In this document: positions 32,025 through 41,879 of the stretch, in pieces
Layout of the letters: every line of letters starts with the position of its first letter
How positions within the stretch are numbered: position 1 is the stretch's first letter
DNA from: Lepidodermella squamata
Lineage: Eukaryota > Gastrotricha
Reading direction: 5' to 3'
Length of the DNA: 64,000 bases
Assembly (NCBI GenBank): GCA_047495785.1
Contig: JBLDXI010000030.1
Span: 372,001 to 436,000 of the forward strand
The notes under the pieces: model-generated
What the model saw: only the letters and a program-made list of their open reading frames with translations
Told to the model about the DNA's origin: nothing
Databases searched by the model: none
Translations under genes and position numbers: made by a program

Positions 32025-33446
32025 CTAATCCAACAAGTTATCAGCGGGCTCCCAAGTCGGCTTATCATATCCTGCCCATTTGACGTAAACCATTTCTTTG
32101 CCTTTAACTTTCTTCCTTCTCAAAATCTTTTCAACCCGGTAAAGGTTTTCTTGCTGTTGGGAAGATTTCTGCAATTCCTGTTCGTAAAAGCTACCTACTA
32201 CTGGTTCACCATCTAGAGCCTCGATTTTATAGGTTCTAGGAATGGTTTCGTTAACCTTGACGACTTTAAGAAGCTCTTCACTCCATGAAGGGTGGAAACC
32301 TTTTTCAAAGGTCTCTTTCAGTCGGCTGATCCTCACAATGTCACCAAGAGCGAACTTGGGCTTACGTAACTTTTTTTCATCTGATTCCGCGTACAAATTG
32401 TTGTGAACGATGTCTCTATTCTTTGGATCTATCGCCTGAGTTGGCGTCATTCGAATCGATCTGTGATTAGTAAGGTTGTACTCTCGAACTAGGTCATCTG
32501 ATATTGCAACCCAATTACGTGAGTTGTTAAGTGTAAAGCGTTTCCACATTCTAGTTTTAAGAGTCCTGTTAAACCTCTCGATCATAGGGTTATGAAAATT
32601 TTCATAGGTCGAGTACCGATTCACCTTATTTGCTTTCAACCATTTAGTGAAGATTGAATTATAAAATTCACTACCCTCATCGACCCAAATATTTTTAGGC
32701 TTTCGTCGGCTTGTCTTAATAACTGATGAGAAGGCATCGAAAACACTTTTTGCGTCTTTTGATTTCAGTGGGACGGCCCATGCATATCTGCTGAAGCAGC
32801 ATATCACGGTCAAAATGTACTTATAGCCATTATTGTCATCGGTCAAGTCGTTCATGAAGACTATGTCCATGCCCCATGTGTCGTCAACGTTATGCACATA
32901 AACGCGACGTCTTGGAAACCGCTTTCTTGCGGGTTTATGAAGCTCCTCAGCTAATGTTTCAAACTTCATTTTGCTAACTGTTTCTGATCGCGGCGGCTCT
33001 TGTTTTGTCTTTCGCTTCGGAATTTGTTGCGAGTAGCTAACAGGTCTCCTATCTCGAAGAGCCATGCCTTTCCCTTGCAGATGGTCAGCGATTCCACCTT
33101 CAACGAACGTTTTGTAGACAAATGCTGCCATAGCCCTCTCATAACCACTTTTCGATCGATCACTAGCAATCCTGAGTGCCTTGTCTGCAAGAATTCTATC
33201 GCTAACGGTGCGTTGCTCTCTGTCTTTGTAAAAGTGATAAGCAGCGTCATGTTCTCTGGCTGCCTCGTCCAACTCATTTATACCTCTGTAGCCCTGGCTC
33301 ATTCTTTGAACAAAATGTGTTCCTGGGCCAGCGTAGCTATATGACTGCTTATTGTTATAAGACCCTCCAGGAACGGTTTCTCCTTGAACGGGATAACTCG
33401 GTAAATGGAATTCCACCGGCAAATTGTTAATTATTCTGTCAAACAT
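32025..33446 (-). CDS. Integrase with N-terminal phospholipase A2-like domain and C-terminal chromodomain
   Basis: 473 aa in one frame. Residues ~36-75 have YAGPGTHF (Ca-loop-type Y-x-G-x-G) and LDEAAREHDAAY (HD-x-x-Y catalytic-type), the signature of parvovirus-type PLA2 domains. Residues ~185-345 are a retroviral-type integrase core with D194 (TWGMDIVF), D256 (WVDEGSEF) and E290 (NPMIERFN). Residues ~435-473 are a chromodomain (YRVEKILRRKK...VYVKWAGY...WEP) ending very near the stop. An HHCC zinc finger is not evident. The integrase joins element ends to host DNA; the PLA2-like part might act in entry and is here fused in frame. Separate products by internal initiation or splicing remain possible. 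Confidence 0.9.
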   Translation of the reverse strand: MFDRIINNLPVEFHLPSYPVQGETVPGGSYNNKQSYSYAGPGTHFVQRMSQGYRGINELDEAAREHDAAYHFYKDREQRTVSDRILADKALRIASDRSKSGYERAMAAFVYKTFVEGGIADHLQGKGMALRDRRPVSYSQQIPKRKTKQEPPRSETVSKMKFETLAEELHKPARKRFPRRRVYVHNVDDTWGMDIVFMNDLTDDNNGYKYILTVICCFSRYAWAVPLKSKDAKSVFDAFSSVIKTSRRKPKNIWVDEGSEFYNSIFTKWLKANKVNRYSTYENFHNPMIERFNRTLKTRMWKRFTLNNSRNWVAISDDLVREYNLTNHRSIRMTPTQAIDPKNRDIVHNNLYAESDEKKLRKPKFALGDIVRISRLKETFEKGFHPSWSEELLKVVKVNETIPRTYKIEALDGEPVVGSFYEQELQKSSQQQENLYRVEKILRRKKVKGKEMVYVKWAGYDKPTWEPADNLLD

Positions 33447-33482
33447 TATTCATTAGGACTTGAAATTCTAAATAAAGAGCAA

Positions 33483-34175
33483 ATGATCAATTGGGACAGC
33501 ATCGTTCAATCACAACGACAGGAGTACAAAAATGGATCTCCCTTTTTCCCTCAGCATCCTTCTCGATGTCTTATTATTGGACCGTCCGGGACCGGAAAGA
33601 CTTCAGATCTGCTGACAATACTGCATAACTCCTTTTTTCACAAGATCTACTTATATAGTAAAACTCTTGATGAGGACAAGTACGAGTACCTGATTAAGCT
33701 TCAGAAACAGAAGGAAGACATTCTTTCCAAGCAAGGAATTTCAGTAAACCTTGTTCACTCTTCCAATGACATTTCTGAAGTCATGCCTCTTGAAGGCCTA
33801 GATAAAAGTTACCAGCATGCTTATATATTCGACGATGTTTGTATGGAGCAAAAGAGGCTGCAAGAAACACATATCGGTGCAATGTGGATAAGATGCCGTA
33901 AGTACAACGCGTCAGCCTTTTATCTTTCGCAGTCATATTTTAAGATCCCAAAGGCAATTAGGGATAATGCCGATTTTGTTGTGCTGAAGAAGCTGGCTGA
34001 CAACAGGGAGCTGAGCATAATTCATCGAATATACGCCCCCTCAATTAAGACAACTGAATTTTTTGCCAAGTACAATGAAGCCGTTAGCCTTCCTCATGGT
34101 TCGTTTATCATTGACAGTCAAAGCAAGCCACAGTGTCTACGACTTAGAGCTAATTACGCTTCAATCTTCGCCTAA
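33483..34175 (+). CDS. Genome-packaging ATPase (FtsK-HerA/A32-like)
   Basis: 230 aa from the ATG at 33483; a longer frame from 33405 would overlap the integrase start. Walker A GPSGTGKT at residues 33-40, Walker B HAYIFDDV at ~112-119. The size and order fit the packaging ATPase conserved in Polintons, virophages and adintovirus-like elements, which pumps DNA into capsids. Its start is 36 bp from the divergent integrase start. Confidence 0.88.
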   Translation: MINWDSIVQSQRQEYKNGSPFFPQHPSRCLIIGPSGTGKTSDLLTILHNSFFHKIYLYSKTLDEDKYEYLIKLQKQKEDILSKQGISVNLVHSSNDISEVMPLEGLDKSYQHAYIFDDVCMEQKRLQETHIGAMWIRCRKYNASAFYLSQSYFKIPKAIRDNADFVVLKKLADNRELSIIHRIYAPSIKTTEFFAKYNEAVSLPHGSFIIDSQSKPQCLRLRANYASIFA

Positions 34176-36042
34176 TCATTTTTAACTATTAAAAATTAGT
34201 TTAAATTATCTATCAAACAGTTTGAATTATCTTGGCTTTACTGATTACCTCCAGTATAAGATGAGTTCAACTGAGCGTTCAATAGGCGATCGTTAGGCGT
34301 TCAAGAAGCGATCATGTGGCTAACGAGGAGCGACCGCTGGGCGAAAAAGGAGCGATTTATTCTAGCCAGAGTGATATGCCGCTACGCGAATTAACAACTG
34401 ATGAACAAATTCGAATTCTTGAAGATTTAGATAAGCAGGAGAAGATGTACGACCGACACTTGGCCATGGTTAAAGGTGATGTCGATGGTTTTGCGCTAAA
34501 ACAGACCGATAGGCTGCATTCTGATATACGCCCATAAAAACTGTGCGGAGTATATGCGAGTATATGGTTATACACAGGGCTAATAGCATTTTGGTGCATG
34601 CACAAGAGAATGCACTCAGACGAGAGCGATCGATTCTTCCGCAGTAACATGGTATATTTGCGCATTTTGTTCTCTTGTTTTTTCATTTTTATCATCATTC
34701 TTTCTTAGATCTCCCGCATCATTTTTGCTGAAAGTAGGACATTGAAAGCATGTGCTTTAAATTACCCACGATTATAGTAATTCTGACCTGGTCTGTTCAT
34801 GGGACGGAGTAGGAATGATTTCCATAGTTGTCCATTTTAAATCGCAGCAAAATTTTCTTCTAGAATGATTAGAATCTCCGATAGATTGATAGAGGCTTCT
34901 TATCAGATTCTTTAGGAGTTTAGTGAAATCTGAGCTTACCACAAAGTTAAACTCCTGTTTTGAGGTTTCAGCAAAAATAGGGTAGAAAGGTTGTTTCGGC
35001 TGAGATTCCGAAAGTGGCTGCTGGCTACTCTGTTAGGAAAATATTCCATTATTTCGTTGTTGTGGCGTTTATCAAGCTGATAATGTGGTTTGGGCCCCTG
35101 GATAATTTGAAAATATCGCCCTTTTCCTCAAACAACTACCTCCAAAACACAACACAACTTCTGATCAAAGATAGAAAGCCAAGTTTGTCGGTTTGGGGCT
35201 CAAACTCCACCTAGAACTTGACAGCTACTTAGACGGAAACTATAGACTTATCGATCGTGCGTGAATCCTACAATCTACTAACGGTCGAAGGTCGAAGCCT
35301 TACGAACAATCGAAACAGTCTCTTAATTAGATCTAACCAGAAGTACTCTTCGTTGCCTTTTAAAATTTAGCATTTGGTATCAGACGCATGCCATCTTCAC
35401 AATGCTTAGGAGCCGACTATTCCCATGATTGCTTTGGCCGCTGAGTAGCCACATCTTTACCATATATTACCGGTGAATGGCGGCCCATTCCAGAAGGGAG
35501 GATTTGCTTGGCGGTTTCACGCTTCCTGTCAACCCTTCCTGTCAGCTTGATAAACGCCGCATTCAATGCATGGATGATTGACGTTGCGGTTATTGGGATT
35601 GAACACGGTGATTTTGAGATGCCTAGGCCGTTCGATCACATGCTACTCACGTGCTAGGGTCAGCTTTTATACGACTGGGATAACCCCATACCAAGTTTCT
35701 GCTGCAGTTAAAACTAACGCGATTTATTGGAATTTCTGGTTTATGTTTTGGCTGATAAATACCTTTCACAGCAATATACAAAGTGAAACTATCGCTTTGT
35801 TATTATATTTAAAACTCCCGATTACTGGCCACTTTAACTTCCATCTTTACTCAGTTGGGCAATCCTTCATCGGTAGCTGTAAATCTGAGGTCATACAGCC
35901 TTAGGTCAAGAACAGAACTTCTCAGATTGGCAATTCGGCTTTCGACAACTCCCTGTTTTCTATCCTTGACATTTTAATTTATGACGCTTGTCATTTAGGA
36001 CTAAAGCATTCAACGTTTCATTTTTAACAACGATTTGAGCTG
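34176..36042. other. Non-coding stretch inside the Polinton, entry side of the nested element
   Basis: Only a short candidate ORF (34376-34537) is visible. Direct words such as gtgcg-agta near 34550 and 38390-38425 hint at the nested element's edges, but I could not define TIRs or a TSD. Confidence 0.4.
34376..34537 (+). CDS. Possible 5' remnant of a Polinton ORF
   Basis: 53 codons (MPLRELTTDEQIRILEDL..., acidic, helical, viral-like). It may be a small gene or the N-terminal part of the protein at 38456-39409, separated by the nested insertion. Upstream of it are degenerate gcgatc/gcgttc words and stops. Confidence 0.3.
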   Translation: MPLRELTTDEQIRILEDLDKQEKMYDRHLAMVKGDVDGFALKQTDRLHSDIRP

Positions 36043-38112
36043 ATGACTGATAACGACCATTGGCTGAAACAGTTTCCTCCGAGGATAGTGGATTCTAGAC
36101 ACCGCCCATCCAAACAAGCGATGGAAAGAAAACGCAAGCGCAACTCTGGGAAACCCTACCGTCAGTCAGATAAAGGGGTTAGCGCTAAGTTTAATTCCGG
36201 TCGTAAGCCTGTTTACTTCAAGTGTGGTTGCTGGCGTAAATGCTCCTTGAAATTCAATGAAAATTCAGTCAAACAATGCTTTAACACTTACTGGTCCCGA
36301 GCATCTATCGACGCTAGACGAGCATTCATCAACCGTTACCAGTGTGCGAAGTAGGATCCGGGAGCTGAGGTGTTTTCTACCTGTTTTCTAGGACCCCGCC
36401 GAAGAAACCAAAGGGTCCCCCCTGTGGTTTTTTCAGCCTTCCTCTGGTTGGAGTCCTGGAGCTGGGGTGTCGCGACACCCCAGCACCCCTGTACTTCGCA
36501 CCCTGACCGTTACGTCAGTTATAAACAGAAACGAGAGAATGGTCCTCGAAGATTTGATTATTACTTACCAGGCAACTACTTGGCAACCCCTTCGCCTTCA
36601 CAATCTAGGGACTCAATCGAAGTATGCAGGTCTTTCTTTCTGAAGGCGCTCGATGAAACTCGCGCTTTTATAAACACAACTGTTGAGAAAAAAGTCGAAG
36701 ACGGCTTCTACATCATACCAGATCAACGCGGTCGCCATAAGCCGCCGAATACCACCAGCGATAATTCTTACAAATTTGTTTATCAGCACATCACTTCTTT
36801 CGAGCGATTAGACAGTCATTATGCGAGAAGTCAAACTAGCAAGCAATATCTCGGGTCCGCGCTCAATCTGAAGGAAATGCAACGAATGTACTGCATAGCA
36901 CACCAAAACTGGGCTCTGCGTACTGATGAGAAACCCGTCAAATACGCTACTTACCGATCCATATTCAAGAGATCTTTTCCCAATCTCGCTTTCAGTCATC
37001 CGAAGAAGGACACCTGCAAGAAATGCACACGATTTGCGACTTTGCCGGATGAACTGTTCACCCATGAAGTGATCGTGGAGAAACGGAACCACGAATCCAA
37101 CAGAGACGCTGCAAGAGATGCCAAGAATGCTGACAAAATTCTAGCAAAACAGTCGAAAGGATTGATCTTGTGCATCCAGTTTGATATGCAGTCAATCCTC
37201 GAAAGCCCTTGCTGCTCGATAATGTACAAAAAAAAGTTCCACACCTCAAACCTGACTTTCTACGATACTTCATCAAAAGATGTCTACTGTTTCATGTGGG
37301 ATCAAACAGAAGGGGGTCGTGGGACGGATGAAGTTGGTTCATGTCTCTATAAATTCATCACTGAAATGATTCCTGACGAAGTTGAGCAGTTGATTCTATG
37401 GAGCGACAGCACTGGAAGCCAAAACAAATCTCAGTACATTGTCAACGCTTTATTCGCAGCCTTGTCCAATTCCAAAGGTAATCTCAAGGTCATCGATCAC
37501 AAGTTTTTCGAGCCGGGCCACTCGCAAATGGAATGTGATTCCGTGCATGCCACTATTGAAAGGGAAGCTAAGAAACGAGTCAACATCAGCTATTCAAAGG
37601 AATGGAGAGAAATCGTGGCCGCGTCGCGGAAGGCTCCGATTGATGCTGATCTGAGACTCGAAGTGTACGGCGAGGAAACACCAAACCGCTTGAAAGTGAA
37701 ACCATACAGCATAACTGAAATGCAATTTGCAAGCTTCTTCAGCTTTGACAAGTCACCAAAGTTCGCTCAGTATTTGCAAGACGAACAGAAAAATGATGTT
37801 AAATGGTCGGAGCCATGTTGGTTCAGATACGAGAAAGACTACCCTAATTATCTCCAAACCAAGAAAACTTTCGAGTTGGCTTTTCATACTTTCGTCGCCA
37901 AGCGCTACAACAAAGACGTCATTTTGTTTCCTTTCCAACTTGTTCAAAAATACGAAAAGCGATTGCCGATCGAATCCAGTCTTAAGAAGGATCTCATCGA
38001 AATGGTCAACAAAGGCACCATTCCAGAAGCTTATCGCTCAGTCATAATGGCTTACGAGGAAGACGCAGACAAACCTACTGCTTGCAGCATTGACGCTAAA
38101 CCTCCGCCGTGA
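36043..38112 (+). pseudogene. DDE-transposase-like gene nested in the Polinton, broken by a MITE
   Basis: N-terminal part 36043-36339 has a CGCWRKC zinc-type motif and an R-x-x-FI-x-x-Y helix. After the MITE the same frame resumes at 36514 and runs to 38112. The C-terminal part has FDMQS, ILWSDSTGSQNKSQ and EPGHSQMECDSVH, an RNase-H/DDE-like layout seen in widespread uncharacterised invertebrate transposase-like proteins (a DUF7869-type family, from memory). It also has a Cys motif CKKCTRF. The MITE brings an in-frame TAG soon after its start. Only the MITE seems to break the gene. It lies between Polinton genes and points the same way as the capsid genes. Confidence 0.72.
36340..36505 (+). 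mobile_element. 166-bp hAT-type MITE with 8-bp TSD
   Basis: Termini cagtgtgcgaagta and tacttcgcaccctg are imperfect inverted repeats. accgttac flanks both sides exactly (36332-36339 and 36506-36513), the 8-bp duplication of hAT elements. A perfect palindrome ggggtgtcgcgacacccc lies at 36464-36481. It is inserted in the transposase-like gene. A related fragment is at 23618. Confidence 0.88.
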
Positions 38113-38455
38113 CATTACGCCCTCGAAACTTGGATGGATATGACTACTTGAAAGCGTTTCAAAATTATTAAAACAAGCTTATTGTTGCGAGTTTGAACTG
38201 TGTTTTACTCGAGCTGTCTAAGAACGATTCAGTCCATGAGTTTCTGAAACGTTTCCTCCATGATTATCTCGGAATTCCCAGCGCAGATACCTCAGAATGA
38301 CCGCAGTATCGAAGATATTTGTTGGTCATTATTTGTCCAGTACATATATTTTTTTCACACAGAATACAATGGGCTATATCTTACTACATGTGTGCGTAGT
38401 ACTATTTATAGTGCGTAGTACTCTGGATAGGAATTTTTTCATTGGCTTCTTATAG

Positions 38456-39409
38456 CGCAAAATCATCGATGTATATGCTTTAAAGTATAAGCATAGTGTA
38501 AATGTTGAACCCGATCCCCTTACAGCTTTGCATGAGACTTACAGGCAGATGCCAACTGTAGAGGCAATAAGATCCGTTGCCAAGGAGCTCAAACAAACAG
38601 CAAAGAGAAGCTTACCAACAGCTAATCACCCGCATCACCTAGAAGCGGTATTACCAAAGGCGGAACCGACAACTGAAGAGGCGAAGGAATCAGTGGAGGA
38701 CATAGTTTTGAAGAGACATAACTTCCCCACAGCTAAAGAAATTGAAGAGGCTGGGGCTGACCCCGCGCATATTATTGTATCTCTTTCGCACTATAATAAA
38801 AATGTGTTGGGCTCCCAACTAGCTCAGCTCACTAAAAAAGGATACAAAGACTCTCCACAGTATCAATCGATTCAAAATGATATACAGATTTTGAAAAACT
38901 TCAAGAACTCGTTGCTTGAGACATTTGAGAATCAAAGGGTGCTACTTGAGAAAACTGGTACAGGTATATCCAACAATTATTTGAAGATTGGTAGGTTTTA
39001 CGCCAGAAAAGACGACATAAAGCGAGGGGTTTTAAGGATTCGCAAGAAGAATAAAGGCAAAGTGCAAGGTTTAGCCGATATAGACATAAGTGATGGTGTC
39101 AAACAATTGCTCTTGAAAAGGTACAATCCGAAGGTGAACTTTTCCAAGCAAGACTATGATCAATACCAAAAAATTTGTGAACTGACTGGATATCGACCAA
39201 AACCCCATTCTAAAATCTGGAACAGAATTTATGTGACTGATGTTGTTGATGCCCAAAAGAGGCTCGTAAACGCGATTGGTGAAATCAGAGCGGGAAACAA
39301 TAACGCTGAAATATATAACGAAGTTGTTAGTATTGCAGATTTTCTTTTGAAGAACAATAGATTGACCAAAGCTGAATACGAAAATCTAATAACAATGGTA
39401 AATGGGTGA
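38456..39409 (+). CDS. Conserved-type Polinton protein, unknown function (N-terminus uncertain)
   Basis: The frame is open from 38456 with no ATG near its start; coding-like sequence (KIIDVYALKYKHSVNVEPDP) precedes the first usable Met codons at 38549. A cttcttatag acceptor-like site lies just before 38456. Downstream it is helical and Lys-rich, with a GRFYARKDDIKRGVLRIR...DISDGVKQLLL block that looks like a conserved structural or core protein of these elements. The missing start may be due to the nested insertion. Overlaps the next ORF by 8 bp. Confidence 0.65.
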   Translation, partial: RKIIDVYALKYKHSVNVEPDPLTALHETYRQMPTVEAIRSVAKELKQTAKRSLPTANHPHHLEAVLPKAEPTTEEAKESVEDIVLKRHNFPTAKEIEEAGADPAHIIVSLSHYNKNVLGSQLAQLTKKGYKDSPQYQSIQNDIQILKNFKNSLLETFENQRVLLEKTGTGISNNYLKIGRFYARKDDIKRGVLRIRKKNKGKVQGLADIDISDGVKQLLLKRYNPKVNFSKQDYDQYQKICELTGYRPKPHSKIWNRIYVTDVVDAQKRLVNAIGEIRAGNNNAEIYNEVVSIADFLLKNNRLTKAEYENLITMVNG

Positions 39410-40142
39410 TCCAATATTTCTGCCTTTGGAATATTACTGCAATAACAGATCGGACGCCAGCAACATCATCGATCGTTACCTAAATGATAAGATCGATTTC
39501 ACAAAGCGCAGCATCGCCGTTTCATATATTCACTTTTACGATGTTTTTTATAATGTATCACAGGCTTCAGGTAATAGTAAGCTCAGATATAAAGATCCAG
39601 AAGATGCGACTTTTGAAATACGATTTCCTGATGGAACCTTCACTTTTCGTGATTATAACAATTATATTCACTTTGTTATGAAAGGAAACGGCCATTTCAA
39701 GACCATCGATGGCTCAGAAGTTTACGGCATAAGCTTATCTGTCAATACTGTTCTGAATAAACTGAGCTTTCGAATTCAACCAGGTTACGCTCTTCTGATC
39801 GAGCATGATGCTACGTCTGAATTTCTAGGTGTAGACAAAGGCGAATTCCGAGCAGATTTTAATGGGCAACATATTCCTAACATCACGATGTCAAATGACT
39901 CAATGTTTGTTCACTGTAACGTCGTCAATAATAGCCTAGTCCCGGAGGTTAGTGATGTCATCTTCACCTGTCCGATTAACAAAAATTTCGGTCAACACGT
40001 TAACATTGTTCCAAATGAGAAACGTTACTTGTCCTGTACGAATGCTAATACACAAAACATAAAAATAACGCTCACCACCCAGGCTGGTGCACCACTGGAG
40101 ATGACTGAAAGAAAATGGGGTATTGGTCTAGATATTCGCTAG
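39402..40142 (+). CDS. Penton-like minor capsid protein candidate
   Basis: 246 aa, mostly beta-strand pattern, with TSEFLGVDKGEF near residue 140, reminiscent of the S-x-x-LG-F/V motif of adenovirus/Polinton penton-type jelly-roll proteins. Position directly upstream of the core protein and major capsid gene supports this. Start ATG overlaps the preceding stop. A single jelly-roll capsid vertex protein is the likely role, by synteny and size. Confidence 0.65.
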   Translation: MGDPIFLPLEYYCNNRSDASNIIDRYLNDKIDFTKRSIAVSYIHFYDVFYNVSQASGNSKLRYKDPEDATFEIRFPDGTFTFRDYNNYIHFVMKGNGHFKTIDGSEVYGISLSVNTVLNKLSFRIQPGYALLIEHDATSEFLGVDKGEFRADFNGQHIPNITMSNDSMFVHCNVVNNSLVPEVSDVIFTCPINKNFGQHVNIVPNEKRYLSCTNANTQNIKITLTTQAGAPLEMTERKWGIGLDIR

Positions 40143-40165
40143 CTTTTTCTAGTTACTTTGTTATA

Positions 40166-40465
40166 ATGAAAAATCGCAGAACTAAAGCATATGTCGTAGG
40201 ACGCGGTTACGTAGACATCGCAAGAAATATGCTCGACAAATTGACTGGTGTCTTACCGGTTCAGACTTTAGCCAAATCAGCTCTTTCAAAGGCAGCGGAA
40301 GTTGCCGGTGACAAAATAGGTGCATATGCCGCAAATAAACTTGCAGACAAAGTTATGCCGGCAAAGCCAGCTGAGCGCTCTATTCAGGCTATTGAGGAGC
40401 TTGAGAAGAAAATCAAAAGAGACATCGATAATTACACCGGAACAGGCTTTAAGCTGATACGCTAA
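40166..40465 (+). CDS. Small basic virion-core-type protein (99 aa)
   Basis: The ATG at 40166 (MKNRRTKAYVVGRGYVDIAR) is chosen over a longer frame that overlaps the penton gene. Basic N-terminus, then an Ala-rich amphipathic helix (SKAAEVAGDKIGAYAANKLADK), a pattern common in small virion proteins next to capsid genes of Polintons. Probably DNA- or membrane-binding inside the particle; inferred. Confidence 0.6.
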   Translation: MKNRRTKAYVVGRGYVDIARNMLDKLTGVLPVQTLAKSALSKAAEVAGDKIGAYAANKLADKVMPAKPAERSIQAIEELEKKIKRDIDNYTGTGFKLIR

Positions 40466-40484
40466 ATATCTAATGCATATATAA

Positions 40485-41858
40485 ATGCTTCAATCCGAAA
40501 TAGTGAACTGTCTCTTTGAGAGCCCGACCATAGATGATCGGCAGTTCGAAAGGAAAAGCTGGGCCGAGGTTTGTGCAACAAGCTTTATACAGGATCAGCC
40601 CTCTCAGCCTTCTCGCCTTATCTTTTCTACATATAACTTGCGTGAGTTGTTTATATTGCCGAGGGAAGCCTATATCCAGTTGACTGTTGAGTTCCGACGA
40701 AACGATAGTCAGGCTTTCAAAGCAACCGACAAGTACGCAATTAGGAACCATGTTATATCCATGTTTGAAACAGTTGAAGTGCAAGTAGGTGATAATGATA
40801 ACCAGGTAGAGCAAACACGTTATAACGAACACTGGAGCTCGTTGCTGGGCGTTATTCACTGGTCTGATGACTATGCGCGAAGTCTTGGGGAAGAATCACT
40901 TTTCGCCAGAGACTACCCAGCCCATGTCAATTATGATATGACTCCTGAAGTTACAGCAGAAAGTTTCGACCCTGCGAAGAACAGCTGCAACGAGGGACTA
41001 CTCTTGAGATCTTTGTATGTTAAGGATCATAAGATGGTTGTCACACTTTACTTAAGGGACATTCCTTTCTTCCAAAATTATTTTGGGATGTGGACCAAGG
41101 CGAGATTTCGTGTGATATTAACACCAAATTACACCAAACCCATAGTCGCAGCCATAGGGAAAAACGATGATTTGCCGGAAGGGATGCATTTCCAAATTTC
41201 GTCAGCTTATATGTTTATTCCGGAAGTCACATTGATGCCTGAAACTAGAGCACGCATTTTGAAAGCCTTCAATACGGGTCTCACGAAACTTTACAAATGG
41301 CAATCGCTAGAATGCTTTCAGAGCCCCCAGTTTGCTGTGAATAGTTCATCGGTACAATGGACAATCACATCTGAGATGAAAAAACCAAGCTGGCTGTATA
41401 TTGTATTCTTGCAAGACTTCTCAGACGCAGAGTATCAAACAAAACTGACACAAATTTACACTCAGTGGAATATATTCAGCTACTCTCTCATGATAAACAA
41501 TAAGGAGGCGTTTGCCGAGGCCAACATGAACTTTTCCCGCTTCAACGCTCACCGGCTCTATAACTATATTAAGGAAAACATGAACCATTTCAATGATCGT
41601 GAAAGCACGAACACTGGTAGTCAGCTTAGTTACCTTGATTTTTGTCGATTTTACCGTTTCCTGGCATTCAATCTGGAAAGTGTAGATGCCGGTGCTATAT
41701 ATAATTCACGCGGTGACCAAAGCGTGAGCGTCACATTCAAAGCTAGAATCAGCCCTGTCGATAAGCCATTAGTTATGTTTTGTTTTATTTTTAGAGAAAA
41801 AGAAATAGGCTTCAACTACAAAGACGACAAGCTCGAGATAAGCCTTAACATGCTCTGA
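40485..41858 (+). CDS. Major capsid protein candidate (double jelly-roll type)
   Basis: 457 aa, intact. Length, beta-rich pattern and position (after penton-like and core proteins, before protease) match Polinton/adintovirus double-jelly-roll major capsid proteins. Visible features are a FYRFLAFNLESVDAG segment near the C-terminus and the final MFCFIFREKEI strand. The start ATG follows a gcatatataa box. Would form hexameric capsomers. Homology is inferred from layout, not from a search. Confidence 0.75.
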   Translation: MLQSEIVNCLFESPTIDDRQFERKSWAEVCATSFIQDQPSQPSRLIFSTYNLRELFILPREAYIQLTVEFRRNDSQAFKATDKYAIRNHVISMFETVEVQVGDNDNQVEQTRYNEHWSSLLGVIHWSDDYARSLGEESLFARDYPAHVNYDMTPEVTAESFDPAKNSCNEGLLLRSLYVKDHKMVVTLYLRDIPFFQNYFGMWTKARFRVILTPNYTKPIVAAIGKNDDLPEGMHFQISSAYMFIPEVTLMPETRARILKAFNTGLTKLYKWQSLECFQSPQFAVNSSSVQWTITSEMKKPSWLYIVFLQDFSDAEYQTKLTQIYTQWNIFSYSLMINNKEAFAEANMNFSRFNAHRLYNYIKENMNHFNDRESTNTGSQLSYLDFCRFYRFLAFNLESVDAGAIYNSRGDQSVSVTFKARISPVDKPLVMFCFIFREKEIGFNYKDDKLEISLNML

Positions 41859-41879
41859 ATTTTCTAACTTAGAATAATA

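Noticed and set aside
35014-35904. Plus-strand ORFs between ATPase and transposase-like gene
   Set aside because: Low-complexity hydrophobic translations without motifs or viral-type context.
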